From NCBI GenBank assembly GCA_013791995.1, contig VMSS01000065.1, forward strand, positions 1 to 41,257: a stretch of DNA of 41,257 nt, in the 5' to 3' direction. A model generated the notes under the pieces. The model saw only the letters and a program-made list of their open reading frames with translations. It did no database searches and was not told the origin of the DNA. The translations under genes were made by a program, and so were the position numbers. Positions 17,635-26,036 of this stretch are shown piece by piece (positions within the stretch are counted from its first letter, which is position 1; each line of letters opens with the position of its first letter). Source of the DNA: Desulfurivibrio sp. (GTDB lineage Bacteria > Desulfobacterota > Desulfobulbia > Desulfobulbales > Desulfurivibrionaceae).

Positions 17635-19524
17635 TCAGATAATCTCAACGATATTTCTTCCCTTGTCCTTGGCTCTGTACAATCCTTCATCCGCCCTGCT
17701 GACAAAAGCATCCACCGAATCGTGGGGCTTGAAACAGGTCACCCCGCAACTGACGGTAATGGTCTTTACGGTTTCAAAGATATGTTTCTCCACTGTTTCC
17801 CGCAATTTCTCGGCAATGACCAGCACATCCTTTTCCGTGGCTTCCGGGCAGAGGACCAGAAATTCCTCGCCGCCCCAGCGTCCGACCCAGTCCGACGTCC
17901 GGACATTTTCACGGATAACCTTGGCCACAGCCTGCAACACCTGATCGCCAACCGCGTGACCGTATGTGTCATTAATTTTTTTAAAATGATCCAGATCAAA
18001 CATGATCAGGGAGAGCGGAGTATTATAACGTTTGGCCCGATCCACCTCCTGTTGCAGAAGCTCGTTGAATCGATGCCGGTTGCACAGTCCGGTGAGGGCA
18101 TCGGTGGTGGCCAGCCGCTCCAAATCCTCTTCCATTTTTTTTCTCTCGCTTATATCCTGCAAGGTTTCAATGGCCGCAACAAGTTCATTGGCTCTGTTGT
18201 AGATAGGCACGGCATCGAAAGCAAGATAGCGTTTTATTCCGCCGATATTATCGAACCACCCCTCGGAACGGACCCCTTCCTCCATAAAGGCAGAATTTTC
18301 AAACGCCTCATAAAACTGAGGAAGCGAACCATATGCCTCGTCAAGCACCAGATCGGCAAGGCAGTCCCGCTTGCTGGGATAAAAAGCCTGCCAGTGATCG
18401 CTGGTGCCGACAATTTTCTCCGCCGGGATGCCGGTCATTTTTTCACAGGCCTTGTTCCAGCTCGTAACCTCGTGATTCTTGTTTAGAACAAAAATCGGCA
18501 CCGCTGAATACCTGAGAATTTTTTCCGTAAAGTTCTTCTGTTCCAAAAACCGCTCTTCAAGCTGTTTCCGCTTGGTGATATCTCTAAATATGCCACGCAC
18601 CGCGACCGGCGTGCCCTCCTCCATCTGGGTGGTGATGCTTCCTTCAACAACTATGGTTTTCCCGCTCTTGGTGACAAAAAGGAGTTCATGCTCCACGACC
18701 TGAGAAATTCTGCTGATGGAACTGAACAACCCAAGGGAGCTTTTCCGGGAATCCTTGTGCAAAATATCATGGATGCTCATACTCCCGATCTCTGCCTCGT
18801 CATAACCCAAAACCCTTTGCCAGGCGCGATTGACATAGAGAAATTGCCCGTTCAAACCAAGAATCTGAATAAGGTCATTGGCGTTATCGAGGAAATTCTG
18901 CAAATTCGCTTCACTTCTCCTCAGTGCATCCTCTGCCACCTTTCGCTGGGTTATATCCACTGATGATTCGATCATCTGGACAATGTTGCCGGATTCGTCA
19001 AAAATCGGGTAACCATGCACCTCCATGACCCGTTGAGCGCCTTGCCGATTATAGTGGAGATGCTCGAGAACCACCGGTTTGCCGGTTTTTTTCACTTCGA
19101 CCATGGGGCAGGGATGTTCGCCCCCCTCACAGGGGGTCGTACTTTTATGGGAAAGGGCGTGACAGGTGAGATCTCCGGCTTCATTTGTTCCCGCAGCCCT
19201 GTTGATGATCTTCACCCGATAATCGTGGGCGTCGATCACATAAAAAGGGAATGGCAACGCGTCAAGCACGGTGTGCAAAAAACTGTTCTGTCTCGCAATT
19301 TCCTGCCTTTCACGATTGCATTCCTCGGTTTTCTCAAGCATGGGCCGGTAGGAGAGAAAAAACCACAGCGGTAAGACCAGACAGGTGAGAAATATCCCGT
19401 CCGCCAGAGCAGCGGTGCGGGGGGGCAGATTTGGGAAGAAGGTAAGAAGACGAGAAATGGCGAGTTCAGCCAGAAAAATCAAACCAAGGACAACAACAAG
19501 AATACGAGCCGGTGACTTTTTCAT
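17635..19524 (-). CDS. Membrane-anchored multi-PAS GGEEF diguanylate cyclase
   Basis: A 629-residue inner-membrane protein. Two hydrophobic helices (about 6-28 and 38-60) are followed by three PAS-like domains and a GGDEF domain ending at the C-terminus. The first PAS contains three cysteines (CHALSH, PCEGGEHPC), which in related sensors can bind a cofactor or sense redox state; that is speculative here. The active site GGEEF is at 551-555 with an RTSD inhibition site nine residues before it. The last two PAS domains and the cyclase domain are paralogous to the next gene. The start is uncertain: ATG 19524 has AGGGA about eight bases upstream; ATG 19551 and TTG 19731 are in frame. It follows coaE closely. 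Confidence 0.88.
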   Translation of the reverse strand: MKKSPARILVVVLGLIFLAELAISRLLTFFPNLPPRTAALADGIFLTCLVLPLWFFLSYRPMLEKTEECNRERQEIARQNSFLHTVLDALPFPFYVIDAHDYRVKIINRAAGTNEAGDLTCHALSHKSTTPCEGGEHPCPMVEVKKTGKPVVLEHLHYNRQGAQRVMEVHGYPIFDESGNIVQMIESSVDITQRKVAEDALRRSEANLQNFLDNANDLIQILGLNGQFLYVNRAWQRVLGYDEAEIGSMSIHDILHKDSRKSSLGLFSSISRISQVVEHELLFVTKSGKTIVVEGSITTQMEEGTPVAVRGIFRDITKRKQLEERFLEQKNFTEKILRYSAVPIFVLNKNHEVTSWNKACEKMTGIPAEKIVGTSDHWQAFYPSKRDCLADLVLDEAYGSLPQFYEAFENSAFMEEGVRSEGWFDNIGGIKRYLAFDAVPIYNRANELVAAIETLQDISERKKMEEDLERLATTDALTGLCNRHRFNELLQQEVDRAKRYNTPLSLIMFDLDHFKKINDTYGHAVGDQVLQAVAKVIRENVRTSDWVGRWGGEEFLVLCPEATEKDVLVIAEKLRETVEKHIFETVKTITVSCGVTCFKPHDSVDAFVSRADEGLYRAKDKGRNIVEII

Positions 19525-19731
19525 CCTCGGTGTCCCTGAGAAGTAATCCATCTTTCCAGAAAAAGGATTATCCAAGCCGACTTCCTCGCGCAAAAACGAT
19601 AAGATGTTCAAGATTCTGAAGCTTGCGATACACAGGATCCCGTTCTTTCCTGGGGTCACTTTTCTCCGGAAGAAGAAAAGTAATCCAATACCGATTCCAC
19701 TACAAAATAATTTACAGGCGGAAACAGTCAA

Positions 19732-20352
19732 TTACCACAGCAGATCCAGGAGATGCATAATCTGCAAACAGGTGTCGGACCAAGAACCACTGTTATCTAT
19801 AACATGGTCCGCAAGAAGGGCCTTGTGCGGCAGGGACATCTGTGACCCAATGGCTTTTTCAGCCTCTGCCTCGCTTATCCGGTCACGGAGCATTATTCTT
19901 CGCAAACAGGCGGTTGCATCTGCGTACACCACCACAACCTGCGAAAAATCATGTTCCCAATGCGCCTCATACAGAAGCGGCACTTCAACCACGAAGCGCG
20001 AGGGGGTCTGCAAATGACGGCCGCTCTCTTTCTTAATACACTCGTTTATCTCGGTTCTCGCCAAGGGATGAAGGATGGCATCGAGTTCACGACGAAACAC
20101 GTAATCCTCAAAAAGAACCTTTCGTAACAGAAACCGGTCAATGCGCTTGTCCGCCAAAAAAAATCTCTCGCCAAACGCCTTGCGCACGGCCAGCCAACCG
20201 GGCTCTTCCGGCTCAAGCAGCCGGCGGCAAATAGTATCGGCATTCAGCCCTCTGGCTCCGCTGATCTCACAGAGATAGACAGCCACGGAGCTTTTGCCGG
20301 AGCCCATTCCCCCGGAGACGGCAACCACCGATGTTTGCGCCTGCTGTGTCAC
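19732..20352 (-). CDS. coaE: Dephospho-CoA kinase
   Basis: A 206-residue cytoplasmic kinase for the last step of coenzyme A synthesis, phosphorylating the 3'-hydroxyl of dephospho-CoA with ATP. The P-loop GGMGSGKSS is at about 14-22; LNADTICRRLLEP gives the conserved Asp of the substrate site, and VVEVPLLYE and LRRIMLRDRISEAEA are later family motifs (CoA domain and lid). Length is normal. It lies 68 bases after the pseudouridine synthase gene and before the anchored diguanylate cyclase. Confidence 0.93.
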   Translation of the reverse strand: MTQQAQTSVVAVSGGMGSGKSSVAVYLCEISGARGLNADTICRRLLEPEEPGWLAVRKAFGERFFLADKRIDRFLLRKVLFEDYVFRRELDAILHPLARTEINECIKKESGRHLQTPSRFVVEVPLLYEAHWEHDFSQVVVVYADATACLRRIMLRDRISEAEAEKAIGSQMSLPHKALLADHVIDNSGSWSDTCLQIMHLLDLLW

Positions 20353-20420
20353 AATTACCCCTCACACATAATCTGAGCCGTTACGACAACAATGCTGTCG
20401 TCAAACAGTGCCAAGAGCCT

Positions 20421-21356
20421 CTAGATGGTGCCGGATCGCCGCAACAGCTCAATTGTATACAGTATATCAGGCCAGAGCGGGGCGATAAACTGCAAATCCT
20501 CTCCGGTTCGCGGGTGGCGAAAAGCAAGCGTGTGCGCATGGAGGCATTGACGGATTATTCCCAGTTCGGGATACAAAGAGTTTTTCCGGCCATAAACGGA
20601 ATCTCCGGCAACAGGATGAGACAAAGCGGCCATATGTACCCGGATTTGATGGGTACGACCAGTTTCCAGGCCAAGTTCAAGGAGAGTCAGGCCATGGGAA
20701 AACCTCTCCAAAACACGCCAGTTGGTCACAGCCTCCCGGCCGTCGTCCCGAATCGCCATTTTCTTACGATGGACTGGATGACGGCCAATGGGCAGATCAA
20801 CCCTTCCGGATTGACCGATCACCCTGCCATCCACCAGAGCCTGATATATTTTTTTCACCTCACGCCGCTTGAACTGATCGGCCAGAGCCTGATGGGCAAA
20901 ATCCGTTTTGGCTGCCACCATAACACCTGAGGTGTCTTTATCCAGACGATGGACAATCCCGGGGCGCATATCCCCGTTCGTTCCGGACAACCCGGAGCAA
21001 TGATACAAAAGGCCATGCACCAACGTTGCAGAACTGTGCCCAGCGGCAGGATGCACAACGATCCCGGGGGGTTTGACGAGAACAATGAGATCCTCGTCTT
21101 CATGCAGGGTGACAAATTCGACTGGCTCGCCAACCAACTCAGAAGGGGTTGCCGGAGGGATTGTAACCGTGATGTTGTCCCCAGGCTGGAGCAGATACTT
21201 GGCCTTTCGGGCGGTATCATTCACCTTGACCATTCCATCGCGGATAAACTGCTGAATCCTTGAACGCGTCAACCCTTCGTCTTCGAGCTGGGTTGCCAGA
21301 TACAGATCAAGGCGCTGCCCTGCCCTCTCGATAATAAAATGATGCTTCTGGCTCAT
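20421..21356 (-). CDS. rluD: RluD/RluA-family rRNA pseudouridine synthase
   Basis: A 311-residue cytoplasmic enzyme that converts uridines in RNA to pseudouridine. An N-terminal S4 domain (about 12-70) is followed by the RluA catalytic domain with D139 in HRLDKDTSG as nucleophile, then RTHQIRVHMAALSHPVAGDSVYG. The S4 plus RluA layout matches RluD, which modifies helix 69 of 23S rRNA. RluC has a similar layout, so the exact target is not certain. The start is ATG at 21356, 63 bases downstream of the carD terminator stem, so it is probably transcribed separately from carD. Confidence 0.88.
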   Translation of the reverse strand: MSQKHHFIIERAGQRLDLYLATQLEDEGLTRSRIQQFIRDGMVKVNDTARKAKYLLQPGDNITVTIPPATPSELVGEPVEFVTLHEDEDLIVLVKPPGIVVHPAAGHSSATLVHGLLYHCSGLSGTNGDMRPGIVHRLDKDTSGVMVAAKTDFAHQALADQFKRREVKKIYQALVDGRVIGQSGRVDLPIGRHPVHRKKMAIRDDGREAVTNWRVLERFSHGLTLLELGLETGRTHQIRVHMAALSHPVAGDSVYGRKNSLYPELGIIRQCLHAHTLAFRHPRTGEDLQFIAPLWPDILYTIELLRRSGTI

Positions 21357-21418
21357 AGGCTCATGGGGAGGCGAAAAGTGAGGCCGTGGATCAAGTACGA
21401 AGAATACAATTCAGCGTA

Positions 21419-21459
21419 CCAAAAAAAAATGCCTGTGCTACCAGATGATAGCACAGGCA
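21419..21459 (-). terminator. Intrinsic terminator of carD
   Basis: An 11-bp perfect stem (21430-21440 with 21449-21459, TGCCTGTGCTA and its complement), an eight-base loop, and a run of nine T on the minus strand. It sits about 50 bases after the carD stop. Confidence 0.92.
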
Positions 21460-21509
21460 AATCTATACAATAAAAACACAAATGAAACCCATCGGCCAGC
21501 CGACTTGGA

Positions 21510-21995
21510 TCAGGAAAAAATCTGTTCGATGTTCTTTTCCACCTGAGTCTCGGTTTCTTTAAATTCGTTGGCAAGGGCAATTTCTTTCACCAGAAGGCTT
21601 TTGGCGGTATCCATCATCTTGCGTTCGCCAAAAGAAAGATCCTTATCAACCCGCAGGAGAAAAAGATCGCGCAACACAGAGGCAATCTCATACACAGAAC
21701 CGGTTTTGATCTTTTCCATGTATTCCCTGTAACGCTGGTTCCAGGGCTGGGTGACGATTGCGACATCCTTTTCATTCAGGATATCATAGATTTTGCTCAC
21801 ATCTTTGGCGCTGATGATGTTTCTCAATCCCACATTCTGGCAAGTGACCGTGGGGATCATGATAACCATGCTTGAATCAAGAATCTTCATCACATAAAAG
21901 GATTGCTTCTTGTCCCCGACCTGGCGCTGCTCGATGGACTCTATTTTGCCAACGCCATGGGCCGGATATACTGCCATATCACCAACGTTAAACAC
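21510..21995 (-). CDS. carD: CarD/CdnL-family RNA polymerase-binding regulator
   Basis: A 161-residue cytoplasmic protein. The N-terminal Tudor-like RNA polymerase-interaction domain (MFNVGDMAVYPAHGVGKIESIE, about 1-60, with the YPAHGVG signature) is followed by an all-helical DNA-contacting domain. CarD/CdnL proteins bind the RNA polymerase beta subunit and stabilise open complexes at rRNA and other growth promoters. Start is GTG at 21995 with GGGAGG five bases upstream. A strong terminator follows. It lies after pth in a cluster of translation and precursor genes, which fits a growth-rate role. Confidence 0.92.
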   Translation of the reverse strand: MFNVGDMAVYPAHGVGKIESIEQRQVGDKKQSFYVMKILDSSMVIMIPTVTCQNVGLRNIISAKDVSKIYDILNEKDVAIVTQPWNQRYREYMEKIKTGSVYEIASVLRDLFLLRVDKDLSFGERKMMDTAKSLLVKEIALANEFKETETQVEKNIEQIFS

Positions 21996-22157
21996 GCGTG
22001 CCTCCCTTTCATCAACAATGGATCACCCAATTCCTTTTTCTACAAGGAGGTGCTCCAACGCCAACGAGGAAATGAAGAAGATTAGAAAAGCACTATACCA
22101 TAAATCACAGAACTATCAATGCAAACTTAAAAAACCATGGTATTACGGTATATTAGA

Positions 22158-22805
22158 TTACGATTGATCCGGATTGACACGGTTCATTGCAACGGACAAA
22201 CCTTCTTCCATAACAAGACGCACTGATGTCTCAATACGGTGAAGTTCTTCCAGTACCATGGGCGCCTCTTCCTGTCCGAAACGGGAAAGGACAAAATCGC
22301 TCACCCGATCCGTATTGTCCGGGCGTCCGATCCCAACCCGCACCCGCACAAAATCATTGCCACCAAGATGTTCGATCAGAGAGCGGATTCCGTTATGCCC
22401 GCCGGCTCCCCGGTTTGTCATGATCTTAGTTCGCCCCAAAGGAAGATCCAGGTCGTCGTGAACAACGATAATCCTGTCGGCATCGATCTGATAGAAATCG
22501 GCGATTGCCCTGACCGCGCTGCCGCTTCTGTTCATATAGGTTTGTGGTTTGACAAAAAGGACGGGATACCCCCAGGACAAATCTTTGGCTGTTTCCGCCT
22601 GCCATTTTGTTCCCTTGAAAGTAAACCGGTATTTTTCCGCAAGATAATCAAGAAAGATAAAACCGATATTATGCCGAGTAGCAGCATATTCTTTTCCGGG
22701 ATTTCCCAAACCGACCACGACGTACACGATATTTTCCTCTACACGGTCAAAATCTTGCCGGGGAGTTGCAAAAAACAGGGCGATTTTTTTCAGTAACCGT
22801 CTCAT
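22158..22805 (-). CDS. pth: Peptidyl-tRNA hydrolase with N-terminal extension
   Basis: A 215-residue enzyme that releases tRNA from peptidyl-tRNAs dropped by ribosomes. Conserved motifs are VVGLGNPGKEYAATRHNIGF (with the catalytic His), KPQTYMNRSG, VVHDDLDLPLG and GGHNGIRSL. The usual Pth begins at the equivalent of IVYVVVGLGNPG; here about 27 residues precede it, basic and hydrophobic (RRLLKKIALFF). ATG at 22805 and ATG at 22826 are both possible: GGAGGGG stands 12 bases before the first but overlaps the coding start of the second. Either way the extension stays. It lies between rplY and carD. Confidence 0.92.
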   Translation of the reverse strand: MRRLLKKIALFFATPRQDFDRVEENIVYVVVGLGNPGKEYAATRHNIGFIFLDYLAEKYRFTFKGTKWQAETAKDLSWGYPVLFVKPQTYMNRSGSAVRAIADFYQIDADRIIVVHDDLDLPLGRTKIMTNRGAGGHNGIRSLIEHLGGNDFVRVRVGIGRPDNTDRVSDFVLSRFGQEEAPMVLEELHRIETSVRLVMEEGLSVAMNRVNPDQS

Positions 22806-22849
22806 GAGCGTTTTTCGCCCCTCCATAAGCCCCAGTGTTCGAAATAGAA

Positions 22850-22885
22850 AAAGCCGAAAAAAGGAATATCCTTTCTTCGGCTTTT
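22850..22885 (-). terminator. Hairpin between rplY and pth
   Basis: A 16-bp stem with one mismatch (22850-22865 with 22869-22884; outer part AAAGCCGAA) and a three-base loop, followed on the minus strand by a modestly T-rich stretch. It probably ends or attenuates transcription from rplY into pth. It could also work on the plus strand, where four T follow. Confidence 0.7.
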
Positions 22886-22920
22886 ACCACACTGTATTAG
22901 AAAGATGTTCTTCCAGTCGT

Positions 22921-23490
22921 CTACTCTGCAGAGCCGGAGATAGAAACGCACACAGTATCCCCTTTGCTTACGAGGCTTATTCCTGCGGTAAGACCAAGGT
23001 CCTTGCAGGTCAAGGCTGCGCCAAGATCCAAAGGAGTAACATCAATCTCTATAACATCGGGAATATCAAGCAGTTTGCCCGAAACAGAAACCTTATTCTT
23101 GGCGATGGTCATATCTCCGACCATGTCGACGCCTTTGGCTTTACCGACATATTTGAGGGGAACTTGGAAGACCAAGGGCTTTTCAAGGGAAACCTCGTAA
23201 AAATCAGCATGCAAAACGTTGTCATGCACCGGATTCGTCTGGATCTCCCGGGTAATTACGTGCCGAACCGATTTCTTGCCGTCTTCATCAATCTCCAGAT
23301 TAATAAAGGCATTTTTTCTATGGATCGAGAGCAAACTCTGGGTGAGATCCTTGGTATTGCATTCCAGGGAAAGGGGAGCTCCTTGCGGGCCATAAATAAC
23401 AGCAGGAGTATTCCCCGCCCTGCGCATTGTCCTTGCCGCACCTTTGCCAATAGTTTTACGGACTCGCGCCTTCATTTCGATTTGTATCAT
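22921..23490 (-). CDS. rplY: 50S ribosomal protein L25 / Ctc family (long form)
   Basis: A 189-residue ribosomal protein that binds 5S rRNA. The N-terminal L25 domain (about 1-95; KARVRKTIGKGAARTMRRAGNTPAVIYG) is followed by the TL5/Ctc C-terminal beta domain (about 96-185; EIDVTPLDLGAAL). This two-domain form is the one common outside the enteric bacteria, whose L25 has only the first domain. Start ATG at 23490 has GAGGAGG about nine bases upstream. It lies between prs and pth, the common order in many bacteria. Confidence 0.94.
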   Translation of the reverse strand: MIQIEMKARVRKTIGKGAARTMRRAGNTPAVIYGPQGAPLSLECNTKDLTQSLLSIHRKNAFINLEIDEDGKKSVRHVITREIQTNPVHDNVLHADFYEVSLEKPLVFQVPLKYVGKAKGVDMVGDMTIAKNKVSVSGKLLDIPDVIEIDVTPLDLGAALTCKDLGLTAGISLVSKGDTVCVSISGSAE

Positions 23491-23523
23491 TGAACTGACC
23501 TCCTCATGTACCGATTCTCATAA

Positions 23524-23567
23524 CAAAAAAACCAGCAACAACCACAATAGCAGTGGCCTCCGGTTGT
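23524..23567 (-). terminator. Probable terminator of prs
   Basis: On the minus strand ACAACC pairs with GGTTGT, or CCAC with GTGG as an alternative inner stem, and a run of seven T follows a few bases later. It sits in the 99-base gap between prs and rplY. The alternative pairings lower confidence. Confidence 0.5.
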
Positions 23568-23589
23568 ATAGATATCTCTGTCTTTCTCA

Positions 23590-24528
23590 CTACACAAATA
23601 ATGAACTGACAGAATCCTCACTATGAATTCGCTTTACCGCTTCTCCCAGCAACTTACAAACGGAAAGCACTTTAATTTTTTTGCAATTCCTCGCGGCTTC
23701 ACTGAGTGGAACACTGTCGGTAATAACCAGGGTTGTAATCTTTGATTTTTCCAGCCGCTCGATAGCTGGTCCGGAAAGCACCCCATGGGAACAACAGGCA
23801 TATACTTCCTTGGCCCCCGCTTCGATGAGGGCATCGGCCCCGGCGCACAACGTTCCCGCGGTATCAACCATGTCGTCCAAAAGGATCGCGGTTTTTCCGG
23901 CAACTTCACCGATTACGTTCATCGCCTTGCATTCGTTGGCCCGGTCGCGACGCTTGTCAACAATCGCCAGGCTGGCATTCAAACGCTTGGCAAAAGCTCT
24001 GGTCCGTTCAACCCCGCCGGCATCCGGGGAAACCATAACCACATCATTCTGCAGTTTCTGCGAAATGTAATCAAGCAGAACCGGGGCGGCAAACAGGTTG
24101 TCCACCGGAATATTAAAAAAGCCCTGAATCTGCCCGGCATGGAGGTCCATGGTCAGAACACGCCGCACCCCGACAACCATCATCATCTCGGCCACAACCT
24201 TTGCGGTAATAGGCACCCTGGGTGCAACCTTGCGATCCTGTCTGGCATAGCCATAGTACGGAAGAACTGCGGTAATCCGTCGGGCAGAAGCACGCCGTAA
24301 AGCGTCAACCATGATCACCAATTCCATAAGATGATCATTCACCGGCGGACAGGTCGGTTGAATGATAAAGACATCACGGCCGCGAACGTTTTCACCGATC
24401 TCGACAAAGATTTCCCCATCGCTGAACCGACGAACTTCCGCCTTGGACAGGGGAACCCCGAGATAGTTACATATATCCCCAGCCAGGGCTGGGTTGGCGT
24501 TACCGGCAAAGACCTTCATCTCTTTCAT
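23590..24528 (-). CDS. prs: Ribose-phosphate pyrophosphokinase (PRPP synthase)
   Basis: A 312-residue cytoplasmic enzyme that makes PRPP from ribose 5-phosphate and ATP, feeding purine, pyrimidine, histidine, tryptophan and NAD synthesis. Motifs are [10 protein letters not shown] at the start, [21 protein letters not shown], the ATP-site [21 protein letters not shown], and the PRPP loop [14 protein letters not shown] at 24528 is chosen; the open frame runs on to 24684 but crosses the tRNA gene at 24609-24683, which excludes the longer form. ATG 24519 is an alternative. PRPP made here is the substrate of the PurN/PurH route and of PyrR encoded in the same window. Confidence 0.96.
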   Translation of the reverse strand: MKEMKVFAGNANPALAGDICNYLGVPLSKAEVRRFSDGEIFVEIGENVRGRDVFIIQPTCPPVNDHLMELVIMVDALRRASARRITAVLPYYGYARQDRKVAPRVPITAKVVAEMMMVVGVRRVLTMDLHAGQIQGFFNIPVDNLFAAPVLLDYISQKLQNDVVMVSPDAGGVERTRAFAKRLNASLAIVDKRRDRANECKAMNVIGEVAGKTAILLDDMVDTAGTLCAGADALIEAGAKEVYACCSHGVLSGPAIERLEKSKITTLVITDSVPLSEAARNCKKIKVLSVCKLLGEAVKRIHSEDSVSSLFV

Positions 24529-24608
24529 TCTGTTGCCTGAAGTTCGGGTTATCGTATTTCCGCCACTTCGAATTGCCGCCGTAACCTTATGCGCCAAAAG
24601 ATATGAAA

Positions 24609-24683
24609 TGGCTGGGGCGGCAGGATTCGAACCTGCGAATGTCAGCGTCAAAGGCTGATGTCTTACCGCTTGACGACGCCCCA
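24609..24683 (-). tRNA. tRNA-Gln (anticodon TTG)
   Basis: A 75-base cloverleaf. The acceptor arm TGGGGCG pairs with CGCCCCA, the discriminator is G, and CCA is encoded. The anticodon stem TCAGC/GCTGA holds the loop CTTTGAC, so the anticodon is TTG (reads CAA, Gln). The T arm GCAGG-TTCGAAT-CCTGC is standard. It lies between ispE and prs, a common arrangement. Confidence 0.97.
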
Positions 24684-24700
24684 ATGCCTTACAGCTTTGC

Positions 24701-25579
24701 CTATGTGCTCAGTGGTCGGGCAAGAAAGACATTCCGGGGGAACCGCCGGGCGAATCGAGCAACACTCTTTTGCGCCTGCGCCTCGTCCTCAAAAAGACCA
24801 AACACTGTGGGGCCGCTACCGGACATCAATGCCCCGTGGGCACCATCAGCCAGAAGCTCATCTTTAATGCGGCCGAGCTCCGGATATTTCCCGATGGTCA
24901 CGGCCTCTAACTCGTTATATAAAGGAAGATTCCCCGGCCCGACACATGCATTATTACCATGCACGAAGTCGCGGCCTAAGATATATGGATTGCCACCCGT
25001 TGTCAACGTAAAATTCTCATACACCCACTTGGTGGACACGGGAAATCCAGGGTTTACCAAAACAATCCAATCGGCAGGAGAAATGTCCTCGGCATGGATC
25101 TCGTCGCCAATGCCGGTGGCCCAAGCTGCAGTGCATTCATCAACAAAAAAAGGCACGTCGGCTCCCAATGGCCGCGCGAGATCAATAAGCTGACCGGAGG
25201 AGAAGGGCAACCCATAGAGGGTGTTCAGCCCCCGCAATACTGCGGCAGCATCACTGCTTCCCCCTCCCAGACCAGCGGCAACCGGCACTTTTTTATCAAG
25301 GACGATATGAACGCCACCCCCTGCACCAAAAGCGGCAAAAAAACTCCTTGCTGCTCGATAGACAAGATTGCCTTCCCCGGTGGGCAGGTCGCTTCCCGGG
25401 CAGTGCACCGTGATGCCGGAATCCCGCTTTGCAAGATGCAATCGATCGGCCAGAGTGATTTTAACCATCCGGGTTTCAAGGTCGTGGAACCCATCCACCC
25501 GTTTGCCCTTGATGGCGAGATAGAGATTTATTTTTGCCGGAGCCTCGCAGACAAGCTCCATTGCGCAGCCATTTTTCAT
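24701..25579 (-). CDS. ispE: 4-diphosphocytidyl-2-C-methyl-D-erythritol kinase
   Basis: A 292-residue GHMP-family kinase of the non-mevalonate (MEP) isoprenoid pathway. It phosphorylates CDP-methylerythritol with ATP. Motifs are [22 protein letters not shown] at the N-terminus, the ATP-binding [23 protein letters not shown], and the late glycine motif [13 protein letters not shown]. The start is uncertain: ATG 25579 is used, with TTG 25588 just upstream and ATG 25561 possible. It lies immediately upstream of tRNA-Gln and prs on the same strand. Confidence 0.93.
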   Translation of the reverse strand: MKNGCAMELVCEAPAKINLYLAIKGKRVDGFHDLETRMVKITLADRLHLAKRDSGITVHCPGSDLPTGEGNLVYRAARSFFAAFGAGGGVHIVLDKKVPVAAGLGGGSSDAAAVLRGLNTLYGLPFSSGQLIDLARPLGADVPFFVDECTAAWATGIGDEIHAEDISPADWIVLVNPGFPVSTKWVYENFTLTTGGNPYILGRDFVHGNNACVGPGNLPLYNELEAVTIGKYPELGRIKDELLADGAHGALMSGSGPTVFGLFEDEAQAQKSVARFARRFPRNVFLARPLST

Positions 25580-25612
25580 TTTCAGCAAATACCCTGTACC
25601 CTTATCCCGTTA

Positions 25613-25660
25613 TCATAAAAAAAATCGCCTGATTTCAGCAGATTGAAAACCAGGCGATTA
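25613..25660 (-). terminator. Intrinsic terminator after the DUF1844 gene
   Basis: A 9-bp perfect stem (AATCGCCTG at 25623-25631 with CAGGCGATT at 25651-25659), with a 19-base loop that has a weak inner pairing. It is followed on the minus strand by about eight T. It ends the serA/DUF1844 transcript before ispE. Confidence 0.85.
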
Positions 25661-25684
25661 TAAATTTCGATTGCGTAGGGAAAA

Positions 25685-25999
25685 TCAGCCGCTGGCCTTC
25701 ACATACCGCAGCTTCAAGTCGGCAAGCACATGACCGACAAGCTCATCTTCCTTGTCGGTCAGGTTCCCCTTGGTTTTGTCCTTCAGCAACTGCAAGGTGC
25801 TGATGGTATGCTTGGCCAGGGCAAGATCGTTGCCGGCCTGCCCGGTTTCCGGATCCTGAATCTCTCCCATATGATAGAGCGCCGAGCTGTTCAACGACAT
25901 GATCAGGGTGGTGAAGGTTACCTCAGGCAACACGCATTTGCAGCCTTCCCTGATATAGCCCTCCGGACACTTTTTTTCGTTTTTCTCGTTTTCGGTCAT
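25685..25999 (-). CDS. DUF1844 family protein
   Basis: A 104-residue small cytoplasmic protein. After a charged N-terminus with three cysteines (KKCPEGYIREGCKC), residues about 28-104 match DUF1844: FTTLIMSLNSSALYHMGE, then LALAKHTISTLQLLKDKTKGNLT and DLKLRYV at the end. The family is widespread in Desulfobacterota and other phyla and has no established function. The N-terminal Cys cluster CPEGYIREGCKC looks like a metal site and is not part of the core domain. Only 37 bases separate it from serA, and a strong terminator follows, so the two are likely co-transcribed. Confidence 0.85.
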   Translation of the reverse strand: MTENEKNEKKCPEGYIREGCKCVLPEVTFTTLIMSLNSSALYHMGEIQDPETGQAGNDLALAKHTISTLQLLKDKTKGNLTDKEDELVGHVLADLKLRYVKASG

Positions 26000-26036
26000 G
26001 GACTATCCCAATGGGCAGAAGGAGAAAACATCACCG

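Noticed and set aside
17482-18486. Plus-strand open frame of 334 codons opposite the anchored diguanylate cyclase
   Set aside because: Shadow of the PAS/GGEEF gene, with low-quality composition and no motif.
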